Of a stretch of 64,000 nt of DNA, positions 1-10,739 are shown in pieces. The stretch is taken from assembly GCF_037975245.1 (NCBI RefSeq), contig NC_092575.1, positions 7,849,001 to 7,913,000 of the forward strand, given 5' to 3'. The position numbers and the translations under genes are program-made. Below the pieces are notes generated by a model. It was given only the letters and a program-made list of their open reading frames with translations, did no database searches and was not told where the DNA came from. The stretch is from Apostichopus japonicus (Eukaryota; Echinodermata; Holothuroidea; Aspidochirotida; Stichopodidae). Every line of letters starts with the position of its first letter. The stretch's first letter is position 1.

Positions 1-82
1 TGTGAATACAAAGTATGCAAATATAAATTTTAGCAATGAATGCCAGCATCTACTTCAACAACATTTAAGCCATTTAACTTAC

Positions 83-147
83 CATGAGCTCCCCTATAGT
101 ACGCTGCTGCGATACACTTGAATCTTTCCTGTCCGGCTGTATCCCAA
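83..147 (-). CDS. RAB34: RAB34-like coding exon 4 (DTAGQE)
   Basis: A 65-nt exon between acceptor ttcatcacag and donor gtaagt. It encodes WDTAGQERFKCIAAAYYRG and AH, the Rab switch II motif. It ends in phase 1, so the next exon lies beyond the left edge of the window. Confidence 0.93.
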
Positions 148-3100
148 CTGTGATGAAAGACAACATCAGGAGACGGTGAAACAATTTAAACAAAATAACA
201 AGAAGACCGTGCATCATAAGCAAATCATCAATTACATCTTTGGTCATTTTTTGTTTTCCATTGAAGTTTGACATCCTCTCTTGGTGCTTTGTACAGTAAC
301 ATAACAAACTACATAAGTTATGTGAGGTACTGTATTTCTAGAGATGAGATCTCTACAGTACACAATCATAAGTTTTGTAAACAATCTTTGTTTTCCAGGA
401 AAATTTGTTGCCCCAAAATATGTACTTCCTGTTAAAGTTTACCTTGACGTCCGGAGGGAAGACAGAGAAATAAGAACCCATGTCATTACTAACTGATATT
501 CCTGCATATCGACATGAGACTTACATTTGTAAGTTGAACGGAGTGCCGAGGACCTCAAATCTTTCCACTTCAAAGTCGACTCCTATAGTAGCCTTGTAGT
601 CCTTGTCAAATACTTCATTGCAAAACCTGTTCACCAGGCACGTCTTGCCAACGGAAACATCCCCGACAACGATGCATTTTGACATTTGTAAGCTGAGAAG
701 AAATATGAAAGTTACTGTAGTTGATGGTGATGGATGGGATACATTGCAATGCATTGGAACGTAGGACATAGATTTGAGCAAAAATTATTACCTATGTCTA
801 CTTTTCAAGTGACTTTTTTGGTTGCCAATTTTCAGCCATTTCACCACATCTACTGAGTATTGTACCCAAGAAAGAGATTGTACAGTATTCAATGAAACTA
901 TTAACCACATTACTGTTGACACCCTTTAAAATTCTCCTCAAACAAATATGAATTAGAGATTAAGTATTGATTCAATTTCGATGATAATGTCACCTAGATA
1001 ATAAACTGACACAAGTTTTATCTTGGTATTAATATGTAAAGTTCTGCACACAAACATCTCACCAGAAAGTTTCACTATATTTGATGTTTCTCTGTATTGG
1101 AAATTGAAACTTGATTATCTACAGTGTACTGATGAACTATTAAGGGAAATAATCGATCCAAGATATGTAAATAGAATTTATGTAAAACTTTGCATTTAGA
1201 ATAATCTCAATTGAGAAATCGAGCTTCTTGTGGTCACATAACATCAACAACACACCAGCCTGCACACCATTGAAGACACCTACATTGCTATTGTGACTGA
1301 CACTCAAAGACATTGAAAGAGCATTTTATACAGTCCTGTGCAAAGAAGGAACAAGGAAACAGGGTACTGTCACATTATATTGAAAGTGTTGAAGGTCTAC
1401 AACAGGAACTTAATTCCTCACTGTAAAAGATTAAACAATGGACACAATTTAAATAAACAAAATACAAAAGCTTAATAAAATGAAACTAAGGCATGTGACT
1501 CATGTAAGGATGACCGCAGGCAGTAAATACTTCTGATTTATATAAACAGAGTACAGACCATTAAAATAACTATTGTACAATACTATCAGTAGGGATTACA
1601 TTTCATTCCCACTGGTTTAGATTCCAGAGAAATCACACAAGAAACATCAGAGGCTCATCAAACAAAGTAAATGATTTATACAGTCTCAGGATTCTAAGGG
1701 GAAAAAGTACTGGATTTCACCTCTGAATGCCCCCCCCCCCCCAATTGCAAAACATAAGCTACAAAACACAATGAGGTAGGAGGAAGCAACTGTTTGCTTA
1801 AATTTGCTAACTAACTAACCCTGCATAGGGGAGCCAGCATACCATCGTTCACTTTGTTCTCAGGGTGCATTGCAGAAATTTAGCATACATTTCAAAAATA
1901 CATAAAAAATGCAGAATCTAATAATCTGATAAAATACTGATTTGAAGGTGAAATGATCTTGTCAGAATTGGGAAATATTAAAGCACAGTTTGTACTAACT
2001 GATATGAAGATTTACTGAGATTTTATTACAGTGTATACATACATCTTTTAATCCTTCAAAGCTTCATTCCAAAACCATGAAAATGATGGCAGGAGTAAAT
2101 TAGATGGTTGCGTATCTAACTACAGATAATGTTTGAAAGAAGTTACGATGCATTTATCTAAAAGTATTATGTACAGTGCATGCAACTTACCCAATGCTAC
2201 CAGTTTTATTGGAAGCACACAAATTCCTGACACTTGGATGGAAACTTGTTACCTCATATGGCGATGCATCTTTCCTGTATGGCTGTAACAACAAAATGAT
2301 ATACGATGTTTGTCAGAGAAAAGCATTCTAAAACATTAAACAGGGAATATTTGGTGTTCAAATTTTTTGTAGCATTTTGAAGTCTCTGAATTTTGTCTCT
2401 TATAGAAAGACTAAGAAAGTATGTGTCCCTTGTAAAAGATTGCTATACATTTTTATATTCGTACAGCAATTTGCCTTTATTGTATAACATTTTGCGATGC
2501 CATACTGAATAAATTATTCCCAGAGTTAGAAAAGTTTTCAGAATGTCATATTCTTAGTTATCAAGAACTTATCAAGCTTTCCAATTGGATTGTGTCATTT
2601 GCTATTTATGATACAAGGATATTTAGAATCCTCCAACAGTCAAATAGACTTTACAGAATGATAGCTTAGAGCTTGCTAATACATAATCCTTTTGTTTTCT
2701 CTTTCTTTTGTCAAATAAATTACTTAATTGTTGGAACACTTTGTTACTTAAGGCAGATGTTCTAATCTCCAGACAAAATTTGATTTCTTAAACTTTTTCT
2801 AAATTATGATCACAAATGAGCCACAACTGTTCCTGTGTTAGGAACATGGACGAAATTCACTTCTTTTTTTCAAGAAATAATTGTATAAAAATTCTAATGT
2901 CGTTCAGTAATAAAGTTAGCATGACTTCTGCTAATGCCAGTGTAACATTTTCTTATACACAGCCTCACACAGCCTCATTATTGCAGAGGTGATCAAGCTT
3001 ATTGCCTCTATAACAAACTCAAACTACTGCACCAACCAACACCTAAAATCATTACTTTGTTCCTAATCCTAAGATGTTTTGACTCTGTACTAATGTAGGC

Positions 3101-3891
3101 TTTTGAACCCAATTTTTTTTTATATATCACAAATTTGGGCCTAACTTTAGAATCTGTACCATATGAATGGGAAAGCTTACTTCGAATTGGCAGAATAACA
3201 ACTGCATAATCCGGTTAGGATTAGGAGATAGAAGAACGGGAGGTGGAGATAGGGAGTGATTACATGAATGTTGGAGAGAGAAAGTAAGCGGGATATGGAT
3301 TAACAGAAATAGTCGAATGGTACGGATTCTAAATTAGTACCCAACTTTGTTTAGTTAAATTTTCCCATACTCCGTACTTTCCCCAAATCTCACAATTTTG
3401 TTGGATGGGAAATTGGGAATTTGCCTATATTTGTGAAGGACGGATTGACAGGTTGGTTATTATTAAGACCTTTCCAGCAGTAGGTCACTCAATACAAAAC
3501 TCTTGACAATAACAAACATTTATTTAGCCTAAGCCTATGCTAATCGATTAAATTAATATAAATCAAAGCATCTGTTTTTTTTCATTTCTGAGTCAGTGCT
3601 TCTACTTGAGTCACCTTATTAAATTCACAATGTTTGTTATTATATTCTCAAATGTAAGTTAAACCTATCACCCTGCTGTTGCCCAGTGGCAGTGCGTGTA
3701 AGTTACAATGGTCTAGCCAAGTGAACAACTACCAAGTAATGTCATGCCTAACTTTAGGCCTAACGTGAGGCATATGACTGAAAATCTGCAATGTCTAACG
3801 TAACATGGTGTAGGCTAAAGTTAGACCAGTAACGACTTACATCAGGAAAAATTGAAATACTTCTGTCTCCAACACGTTTTCCAGAACTCAT
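83..3891 (-). CDS. RAB34: RAB34/RAB36-like small GTPase gene, 5' half (partial)
   Basis: Rab-family GTPase; RAB34 acts in Golgi/lysosome positioning and ciliogenesis (family knowledge). Four exons (3841-3891, 2191-2282, 525-692, 83-147) join in frame to about 125 residues, all with GT-AG sites and phases 0, 2 and 2. Seen in the protein: an N-terminal arm with FHPSV and NKTGSIG, as in RAB34 (FHPRV, RTGTVG), the P-loop GDVSVGKT, switch I ATIGVDFE, and the switch II motif WDTAGQERFK followed by YYRGAH. SVGKTC and ERFEVLG favour RAB34 over RAB36. The NKxD and SAK motifs and the prenylated tail must lie left of position 1. The start is the ATG at 3889-3891, which opens the first exon. Transcribed away from RPL23A. 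The family is certain; the choice of paralogue is likely. Confidence 0.9.
148..524 (-). other. RAB34-like intron 3
   Basis: Intron between the switch I and DTAGQE exons, with GT-AG ends. AT-rich; no other feature seen. Confidence 0.85.
525..692 (-). CDS. RAB34: RAB34-like coding exon 3 (P-loop and switch I)
   Basis: A 168-nt exon between acceptor ttcttctcag and donor gtaagt. It encodes LQMSKCIVVGDVSVGKTC (P-loop), NRFC, then DKDYKATIGVDFEVERFE (switch I) and LGTPFNLQ. It ends in phase 2 (AT), completed as Ile by exon 4. The best-conserved part of the gene. Confidence 0.95.
693..2190 (-). other. RAB34-like intron 2
   Basis: GT-AG intron of about 1.5 kb. It holds a run of twelve C at about 1731-1742; otherwise ordinary AT-rich DNA with no further exon recognised. 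Confidence 0.8.
2191..2282 (-). CDS. RAB34: RAB34-like coding exon 2
   Basis: A 92-nt exon between acceptor ttgttacag and donor gtaagt. It encodes PYRKDASPYE, then VTSFHPSVRNLC and NKTGSI, and ends in phase 2 (GG). The FHPxV...C...TGxxG pattern is the conserved stretch just before the RAB34 G domain. In-frame joining to both neighbours supports it. Confidence 0.85.
2283..3840 (-). other. RAB34-like intron 1
   Basis: GT-AG intron of about 1.56 kb between the first and second coding exons. No repeat or second gene recognised. Confidence 0.75.
3841..3891 (-). CDS. RAB34: RAB34-like coding exon 1
   Basis: Encodes MSSGKRVGDRSISIFPD from the ATG at 3891. It ends at codon phase 0 before a strong gtaagt donor (3840-3835). 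Joined to exon 2 it reads FPD-PYRKDASPYE, a plausible RAB34-type N-terminal arm. The 5' UTR lies above 3891; its start was not determined. Confidence 0.8.
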
Positions 3892-4504
3892 GGTTTAGTT
3901 AATGCAAATTTCCTCGACCAAGATTAATCGGCTTCGTATGTTCCCCTTGGATATCAATGCATCTACAGCACAAAACAAGTATGACTTCGCATGAATACAG
4001 TAATGTCAATTTCACAATATATACAGTGTGCAGTGTAAATATTACACAGCAGGGAAGTTTGTGTACATTCCCTTGATACTGTAAATAGTGCAGAACTTGC
4101 AAAATTAGATAGCTTAAGATGATAATTTGAGCTAACTAGTTGATCCACATATCGTATACTCTAAATTTGTTGACCATAACAAAAAATGATTCAAAAGTTT
4201 TTTTTTTTTTTGGAGAATTTGTCGCCAAACTTTACGACGCTGTAAAATCAAAGACACGGTTCACTTTGTGTGGTTGTAAAATTTCCAGGTGGGCAGCTGG
4301 TTGTATTATTATACAAATCGATCTATTATTCTAAACAGTTAGATTCAATTTGATAAAAAAAAATCGGATTATGTTTTCCTTGTCCGTTGATATTTATGTT
4401 ATGCATTATGTACAGCCATAACTATAGTAGAATGGTTTACAGATTCAAGGCATGCCACCGCTACAATAAGTTACTTTTTCAATAAGTTAAATTGCATGTA
4501 TATA

Positions 4505-4877
4505 CAGTGGCGTAGGAAGGTACTTTTGAGTGGGGGGGCTGAAGACTGATGGCCGGCCTGGGGGAGGGGTCTAAGGGGAGGGGGTGTCCCCCTCCCCTTT
4601 GGAATTTTTTTGCATTTCCAGGTGGCCTCAGATGCAATTTGGTGCAATATAGCACACTTCAACCCACCCACTCCATTTTGTATATAATTTTGCATTTTCA
4701 CCTGGCTTTAGATGCAATTTGGTGCTCCAAATGAGATTTTTTTCTCATTTGGAAATGAAAAAGGGGTTTTCTGACTTACGAAGCGGGGGGGGGGGGGGGC
4801 GGAATGATACTTCCGCCCCTCCACATTTTTCACCGGGGGGGCTGGCGCCCCCCAGCCCCCCGGTTCCTACGCCCTTG
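4505..4877. mobile_element. hAT-like non-autonomous element (MITE), copy 1
   Basis: Terminal inverted repeats CAGTGGCGTAGGAA (left) and TTCCTACGCCCTTG (right) bound 373 bp with no coding capacity. The flanks TGTATATA and TATATATA fit an 8-bp target duplication with one mismatch, but the site is TA-rich, so this is weak. The inside holds a C/G-rich module (about 4557-4605) also found inverted at about 9030-9085, which ties it to the other elements of this block. CAGTGGCG-type ends with 8-bp duplications are typical of hAT elements. Confidence 0.75.
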
Positions 4878-6265
4878 TATATATACATACATGCCTACAT
4901 ACATACATGCTTCTTTATTTAGCCATTTATAAGAATGCTTTGCAGCGCTATAGTAGTACAATAGTAGTACCCTTCGTTGCACCCTTTGGTGAATTCCCAA
5001 ATTCACATTTTTACAGTTACACCAAGGGAATAAATTATGCAAAGCGTTAACTCGGAACACATTATCTCAAATACCATTTAAATAATTCAGGTGGTGGTGA
5101 TATTGAAGTCTCGTGTAGCGGGTTAGCAAATCGCGAGGGCTGGTAAATGGAATTGGATTATTGTGACTTGGATACAGGACTACTGTACGTACTGTGCTTG
5201 GTGACCACTTAGTATCGTGGGGGTCGGGGTCGACATTCTCTACGAAAACATTACAAATTTATAACTGTGTACACGCATCAATTAAGTCAGAGTAATTGAG
5301 GGATGGGAACTAAATTATACGGTGCTATGGTTTTGCAATATAGGCCTACGGGCGAGCCTGCGAGGACCTTATGTTCATACATAGGCCTACTACATAGGTA
5401 TATATTCGTAATTAAAAAAAAAACGTACGTATTTCTAAAAATTGTATTCGTGCTTCCAAGTTCCAATAGTGTTCTTGGATAAGAGTACTGAATTCCCAGT
5501 GTTAAGTTGTAAAGTCGTGTGAAGAGGGCCTTGCCCCTGAACAAGACTGTAAACCTGAAAAATTAAAATTATAAAAAAAATAACATGATAATATATCGTC
5601 TCTGAGCATTTCACTATGTAAAGCATTTATTCAAATGATTTTAACCAGAATGTTTCAAGTAAACATCATCAGGTGTTCAAGTACTATCAGGTACTTGGCT
5701 ATTCAATTTACCGTTTAAGTTCATATTTGGATATTTTATTATTTAGAAGTCCATTTCACTTGGGAAAACGCCACATTTCTGCTGGCTAGTAAGCCCACAT
5801 TATCTTAACTGGAGAGGGCTTGGACCCACGACATTCCAGATGCCAGTTTTCCTTGCTTTATATACCGCTGCCTTTTCCTTTGACCAACACAAATTTGGAA
5901 ATAACAAACACCTGAGATTCATAGTATTTTCTAAACTTCGCCAGCTCCCAACAAGTGAATTATCGAATGAATGGCAAGCGGTTCATGTTCGCAACAAACT
6001 GCGCATAAATCATGATATACAACAGAAGGTGAGTGTAATGTATTGGTTGTTTCTGAGTGCTCATTCGGCGTTCGTAAAAAGCGAGTTACAACATGGCGTT
6101 ATCCACAACCAGTTACTGAGTCCTCGATTCTCTTTTATTTACAATATTATCGACTATATAACAATGATAAAACCTGTGATTGGAGATGCTATATGAAAGA
6201 CAGTTTGCGGGAATTGTGCAAGGTAGCATGCTACAGAGACGGCTCCTGTCAATAAACGACATTAT
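4878..6265. other. Intergenic stretch, no gene recognised
   Basis: AT-rich DNA between two hAT-like elements, with short open frames lacking recognisable domains. Contains TAGGCCTA palindromes near 5340-5392. No exon with good splice sites and a known motif was seen. Confidence 0.6.
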
Positions 6266-6643
6266 CAGTGGCGGAGCTAGAGGTTTTGGTCAAGGGGGGC
6301 GAGAATGGTCTGTAGGGGCGCTTTCGACACTATCTAAGCGGAGCGCGGCCAGCACAGGTTGGCGCGGAGCGTATAGAATTTTCTGAGTAAAGATACTCCC
6401 TAGATCGCCGGAAATGACCCTTTCCTGGCCTTGCTAATTTGCAGATAAACGAAAAATAAATAGGTGTCATCGCCAACAAAATGTGACAAATGTCAACAGG
6501 TAGATGAGAGCGCAATAAAAAAGTAAATAATCGCGAATAAGTAAAAAGTGGTAAAAAGCTGAAAAGGGCACCAGCAGTCCATTTGAGTCCGTCAGGGGGG
6601 GGGGGGGGCATCCGCCCCTGACTGTATGGACGCTCCGCCACTG
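6266..6643. mobile_element. hAT-like non-autonomous element, copy 2, perfect 8-bp target duplication
   Basis: 378 bp bounded by CAGTGGCGGAGC and GCTCCGCCACTG, flanked on both sides by the identical 8-mer GACATTAT (6258-6265 and 6644-6651). This is the diagnostic hAT insertion footprint. Inside, at about 6315-6385, lies in reverse orientation a module (CTCCGCG...CTTAGATAGT) that also occurs twice in the nested element at 7369-8704. A G run (about 6595-6608) sits near the right end. No transposase remains, so movement would need one supplied in trans. Confidence 0.9.
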
Positions 6644-7009
6644 GACATTATATGCAGATGATAGGCCTATCTACATTTTGAAATACAATTTGATAGGAAT
6701 TGCAGACCTTGTGCCTGTGGTGATTTTAATATTACGAACGATGACATCACTTTGGACCACTAAGTCAAGATGTTCGTTCATGCAAATTATTTGTTACCAA
6801 TTAAAGTCTCAATTGCACATTGTAATTGTAATTGTAAATAGACACATTACATGTAAACACATCTCAACGCGTCGTACAACATGTAAATTGCAAGCAATGA
6901 AATAAAATTATCAAATTCAGTAAAAATTAGAAAAGTTAAACTCTCTGATACAAGAATAAGAATACTATATGTAAACTATAAATACATAAATAATTCTGAT
7001 TAAGAATAC

Positions 7010-7259
7010 TTTTCAAAAGATGAGTCTTCAGTTTAGATTTAAAAATATAAAACTCGTCTACTGAGGTTAGTAAATGTGGAAGCTTATTCCATGACGTGGT
7101 GCACAGGTCGAAAAAGCACTCTCACCATTGAAATTATTACGTGAGCGTGTGGTTGATTGAGCCAGGATTCCCCGTCGGAGCTACTACGTAAACTACGACT
7201 AGGAACACGCTGACTCAGACGTTCATCCAGGTAGACCGGTGCCACACCATGAAGAATTT
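7010..7259. repeat. Probable dispersed repeat, interrupted by a hAT-like insertion
   Basis: The stretch resembles a repeat common in marine invertebrate genomes (a 'guides a shorter fragment with conserved GTGGAAGCTTATTCCATGA' type of block). It is cut by the element starting at 7260: the left flank ends GAAGAATTT and the right flank resumes AATTTTATG at 9139, as expected if one sequence was split. The family name is not known to me. Confidence 0.35.
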
Positions 7260-7368
7260 CAGGGGCGGATCCAGGGGGGGCCCGGGGGGCCCGGCCCCCC
7301 CTTTTTGAAAATCCTGATTTTTTTTTTTTTTTTTTACCGCGTTCGAGGGAAATGGCCCCATGCGTGAT

Positions 7369-8704
7369 CAGTGGCGTAGCTACGGGGGGCCTGAAATTGC
7401 AGACATGAGATCCATATTTTCAGGCTAGGTACATGCTGCTTAGAATACTCGGGAAATGCTGTTTCCGGCCATCTGGGGGTTTGTAAAGCCAAAAATTTTC
7501 TTGTACGCTCCGCGCTAACCGATGATGGCGCTCCGCTTAGATAGTCTTACGTTCAGGCCGGCTGGACCAGTCAGACCCCCCCCCCCATGTCACAAATCCT
7601 GCATCAGCCCCTGATATGTCATTGAATATTCCACAAAACTTCTTTTTATGTCCACGAAACTGTCGAAAAACATGATTTTCACTACTGGTAGAGATATAAA
7701 ATATTGGGAATTCTGAATTTCCTGCAAACATGCGGCTGTGCCTGTTCAATACTCACTACTGTATCGCCTTAAAAAATGATGAGTGGAAATAGTTTCTCCA
7801 GGACCATATCGTATCGTGGGTATCGAGTGCGTCTGATATACGAACGTACGTAGTAGTACGTACGTACGTACGTCTATGATGATATGCACTGTACTGTACT
7901 GATAAAAACATAGGTGAATTTCACTCCATGGGAGTGATCACTGAGCACATTCCGGTATAAGAGTGAATTTCCACTCCATTGGAGTAAATCTTAACTCCTA
8001 ATAGAGTAATATTCACTCATATTAGGAGTGAGGGTTAACTCCAATAGAGTTAAATTTCACTCTTAATTTGAAGTGCGCCGAGTGATCACTCCAATGGAAT
8101 GAAATCCACTCATTTGTTTTTAGAGTGTTGCTAGATATATGAAGAAGAAATTTACATACCAATACATGTTATCGGTCATCGATTGGCACAAAAAGCCAGA
8201 TTCTGATGACAGCTGCCTCAAGAAACCCAATAAATGGCCTAATAAGCACCGAGCCACCAATGTGGACCATTACCGAAACATCGATGCGTGTTAGTCTTCC
8301 ACCCCCTTCCTCTAATGCTATTTAAGTCCACATGTGGGCATATCCTGCAAATCTACCGGTAGCCCACAGGGGTTTGAGTTGGGAGAAAGGCCTTGACAGC
8401 TTGAAACGACAAATGATGCCAACTTCCCTCAAGTTAAAAGTCTGGCTGAGTTGGCAAGGCCAGTCAGCATGAAAGAGAAAAAACTTTTTTGCATTTCTGT
8501 CACCAAAGTTGCACATCTTTTTGGTTGCTATTTTGCCTCACAGGTGCCATCTCCTGCGATCTGGGGGGTGCTGAAATCTCAAATTTTCTCTGTAGGCTCC
8601 GCGCCAACCAAGGTGGCGCTCCGCTTAGATAGTAAACTCCGCCCCCCACAAGAAAGAACAGCCCCCCATGGCCCCCCACTCAAAAAATCCTAGCTACGCC
8701 ACTG
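7369..8704. mobile_element. Nested hAT-like element inside the outer one
   Basis: The inverted ends CAGTGGCGTAGCTACGG and TAGCTACGCCACTG enclose about 1.34 kb. The flanks TGCGTGAT (7361-7368) and TGCGTGTA (8705-8712) match at 6 of 8 positions, as for an aged 8-bp duplication. Inside are two direct copies of the CTCCGCG...CTTAGATAGT module (about 7506-7545 and 8594-8633), a TACG tandem run (about 7845-7873) and a separate palindromic element at 7904-8121. A run of C followed by ATCCTGCATCAGCCCCTG near 7570-7612 looks like the end of yet another copy, so this is a composite. Confidence 0.75.
7904..8121. mobile_element. Foldback (palindromic) MITE-like element
   Basis: About 218 bp whose two ends are inverted repeats of roughly 45 bp at about 80% identity (left starts AAAAACATAGGTGAATTTCA; right ends ATTTGTTTTT). 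The core repeats short motifs such as GAGTGATCACT and ACTCC/GGAGT in both orientations, so a single strand could fold into a long hairpin. It lies inside the nested hAT-like element. Target duplication not clear. Confidence 0.6.
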
Positions 8705-9138
8705 TGCGTGTAATTTTTTGTAAAATAAATTTGCAAAAAGAGTATACACCATCATTCTGATAAAGTGAAGGTGAGAGGGGCACTCTGACTGCATCAATAG
8801 TCTCCATCTGGAAGGGGGCATCCAAGATGAAATGGCCTGAGTAGCCTGGTAAAAAGTAGTTTGCATCACCACCTACTCCCCAAAGACGTAAATCCCAGCT
8901 CATTGCTCGAAATTGCAAATATATGCCCGGCAAACCATGAATACATGATTTATTGGAAATAAATTTTACTCAAAACTTTCACGAAAAGTAGCACCAGATT
9001 GCACCGAGGACCTCCATATTTTGTGAAATTTTCCAAAGGGGAGGGGGCACCCACTCCCCTTAGACCCCTCCCCCAGGACGACGATTAGGCATTTCCCATC
9101 TGGGCCCCCCCTTCGGCGAAATCCTGGATCCGCCACTG

Positions 9139-10698
9139 AATTTTATGTGTGTTTGCCAAATTTAAACATCGACCTATCCAGCTTACTGCTCTAAAAGCTC
9201 AGTGAAGATGACACCGTTCTATGCAATTCTCATATTAATATTCATTAGTTTATTGGGTTATCTTTCGTTAAACATTTTGAGCTGAATAAAATTCGCCAGA
9301 TTTATTAACGAGTTCGTAGATTCTACAAACTTCAATCAACATTTGCAACTGCCCCGTGCAACAGATAATGCGCCAACCAGATCTCTCTGTTTTGTTTACG
9401 ACGGTTAGGCCTAGGACTACTTACTTTCGTGGCTAGCCTGTGTTAGGTTTCTTCTCTTGAATAGTATCTTTCTTAATGTCATTGAACATTGAATCAGCTT
9501 CGGAGTTTTGTTTTCCGAAATTCATCACCAAACATGTTTTGAGACTTTAAATTGTTTGGTTCAGGATTTTAATTCCATTCAATTGTTTCATATAGTATTA
9601 TGCAATACAAATTGGAGCCTATTTTCTGCAGCATATCTCTTAACCTGCATATCTACCTGCATACTCTTATAACTGTAAACACTGTTCTAATGTCCGTCAG
9701 CTTACTATGGGAAACCCTCATCGGACATTTTGACAAATTTTGACGAATTTCCATGACAACTATTTCCATAGAGTTTGCTGAGAAGCGTCTACAATATTTC
9801 ACATCCCTATGGGAGGGAGAGAGAGAGTGGGGCGGATGGAGGAGGGAACATGAAGACTAGGTCTGAACTATTTTCTTGCATTGAAAATGGATAACATTTC
9901 ATTACATTTGAGGCGGAGTGAGGGGAGGGGATAAGAAAGTGATATACTCCTTTATACAGATATGCTAATAGACATACTGTAGAACAATCTTCAAACTTTC
10001 ATTCTGAATTCTTACAACCAAGTTACAGTGGCTACGAGGGAACACTTAAGAAACATCACCACATGCTAAAGATTCCGGGGTATCAAGCAGAGAATTGAAT
10101 CCCCCCCCCCCCTCTCTCTGTTTCTCTCACATCATATTTTCTTGATGCAAACTCGCTATAGTATACAAGAGTACAATAATTATAATATCGAAAATCGTTG
10201 CAGGGGGCGATCAGTGCACAGTGCACCCCATTATATATAGGGTTCCGAGAGATATGTCATAGAATTTTATAGTAAATCTTAATCTGGCGTATTTTTTTTC
10301 TTCTTTTAAAATCCGGGAACTAGGGCCTCATCCCCTGTACTGATCCCCAGCCAACATTGTGCAGTTGTTCATTATACAAACTTGACTTTGTCACTGAAAA
10401 CCAAGTGGTAGTTAAGGTTTATGCTTTCATGTTCTTATGTACAGTGGCTAAATAAGGACATGGGGACAAAATAGTGACTAAAAATCTCATTTATTTTATT
10501 TTAAAGTCATACCGTACTTATGAATTAACTTTACAAGGAAAAAACTAAACATGGAACTACAGAAACTATTATCAAAATGAATCCGCGGGCTACTTTGTCA
10601 TTTTGAGGTATCTTCTTTTGAAGTGTGGCGCATTCAGTTCTTTGGGCGCATTGCAACTACCAAGTAACATTTGACCTATCCTCACGCACTTCCTGTTG
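9139..10698. other. Intergenic stretch upstream of RPL23A
   Basis: No gene recognised. Contains a GA-rich patch (about 9810-9860), a C run (about 10101-10112) and TAGGCCTA palindromes. The proximal part is the presumed RPL23A promoter, including an ETS-type ACTTCCTG at about 10688-10695. Confidence 0.6.
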
Positions 10699-10714
10699 CT
10701 CTCTCTTTTCCAAA
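10688..10714 (+). promoter_or_regulatory. RPL23A core promoter/5' TOP-like leader
   Basis: An ACTTCCTG (ETS/GABP-like) site is followed by the pyrimidine tract CTCTCTTTTCC just before the start codon. Ribosomal protein mRNAs typically begin with a C and a pyrimidine tract (TOP element) that puts their translation under mTOR control. The exact start of transcription is inferred, not seen. Confidence 0.55.
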
Positions 10715-10739
10715 ATGGGCCCGAAAGCGAGAAAGGAAG
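10715..10739 (+). CDS. RPL23A: RPL23A coding exon 1
   Basis: Encodes MGPKARKE plus the first base of the next codon. The frame of exon 2 needs a phase-1 junction, which only the AAG|GCACGT boundary gives; this makes intron 1 a GC-AG intron. Nearby GT sites (10744 and about 10752) give the wrong phase with the clear acceptor at 11820. Confidence 0.8.

Larger units (their letters stand above)
7260..9138. mobile_element. Outer hAT-like element, split by a nested insertion
   Basis: The left end CAGGGGCGGATCCAGG and right end CCTGGATCCGCCACTG are inverted repeats with few differences. The native element appears to be 7260-7360 plus 8713-9138, with the 7369-8704 element and its target duplication in between. 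The flanks share only AATTT, so the 8-bp duplication is degraded, apparently by loss of three bases on the right. The right arm carries the C/G-rich module shared with the 4505-4877 element. No transposase reading frame. Confidence 0.75.
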
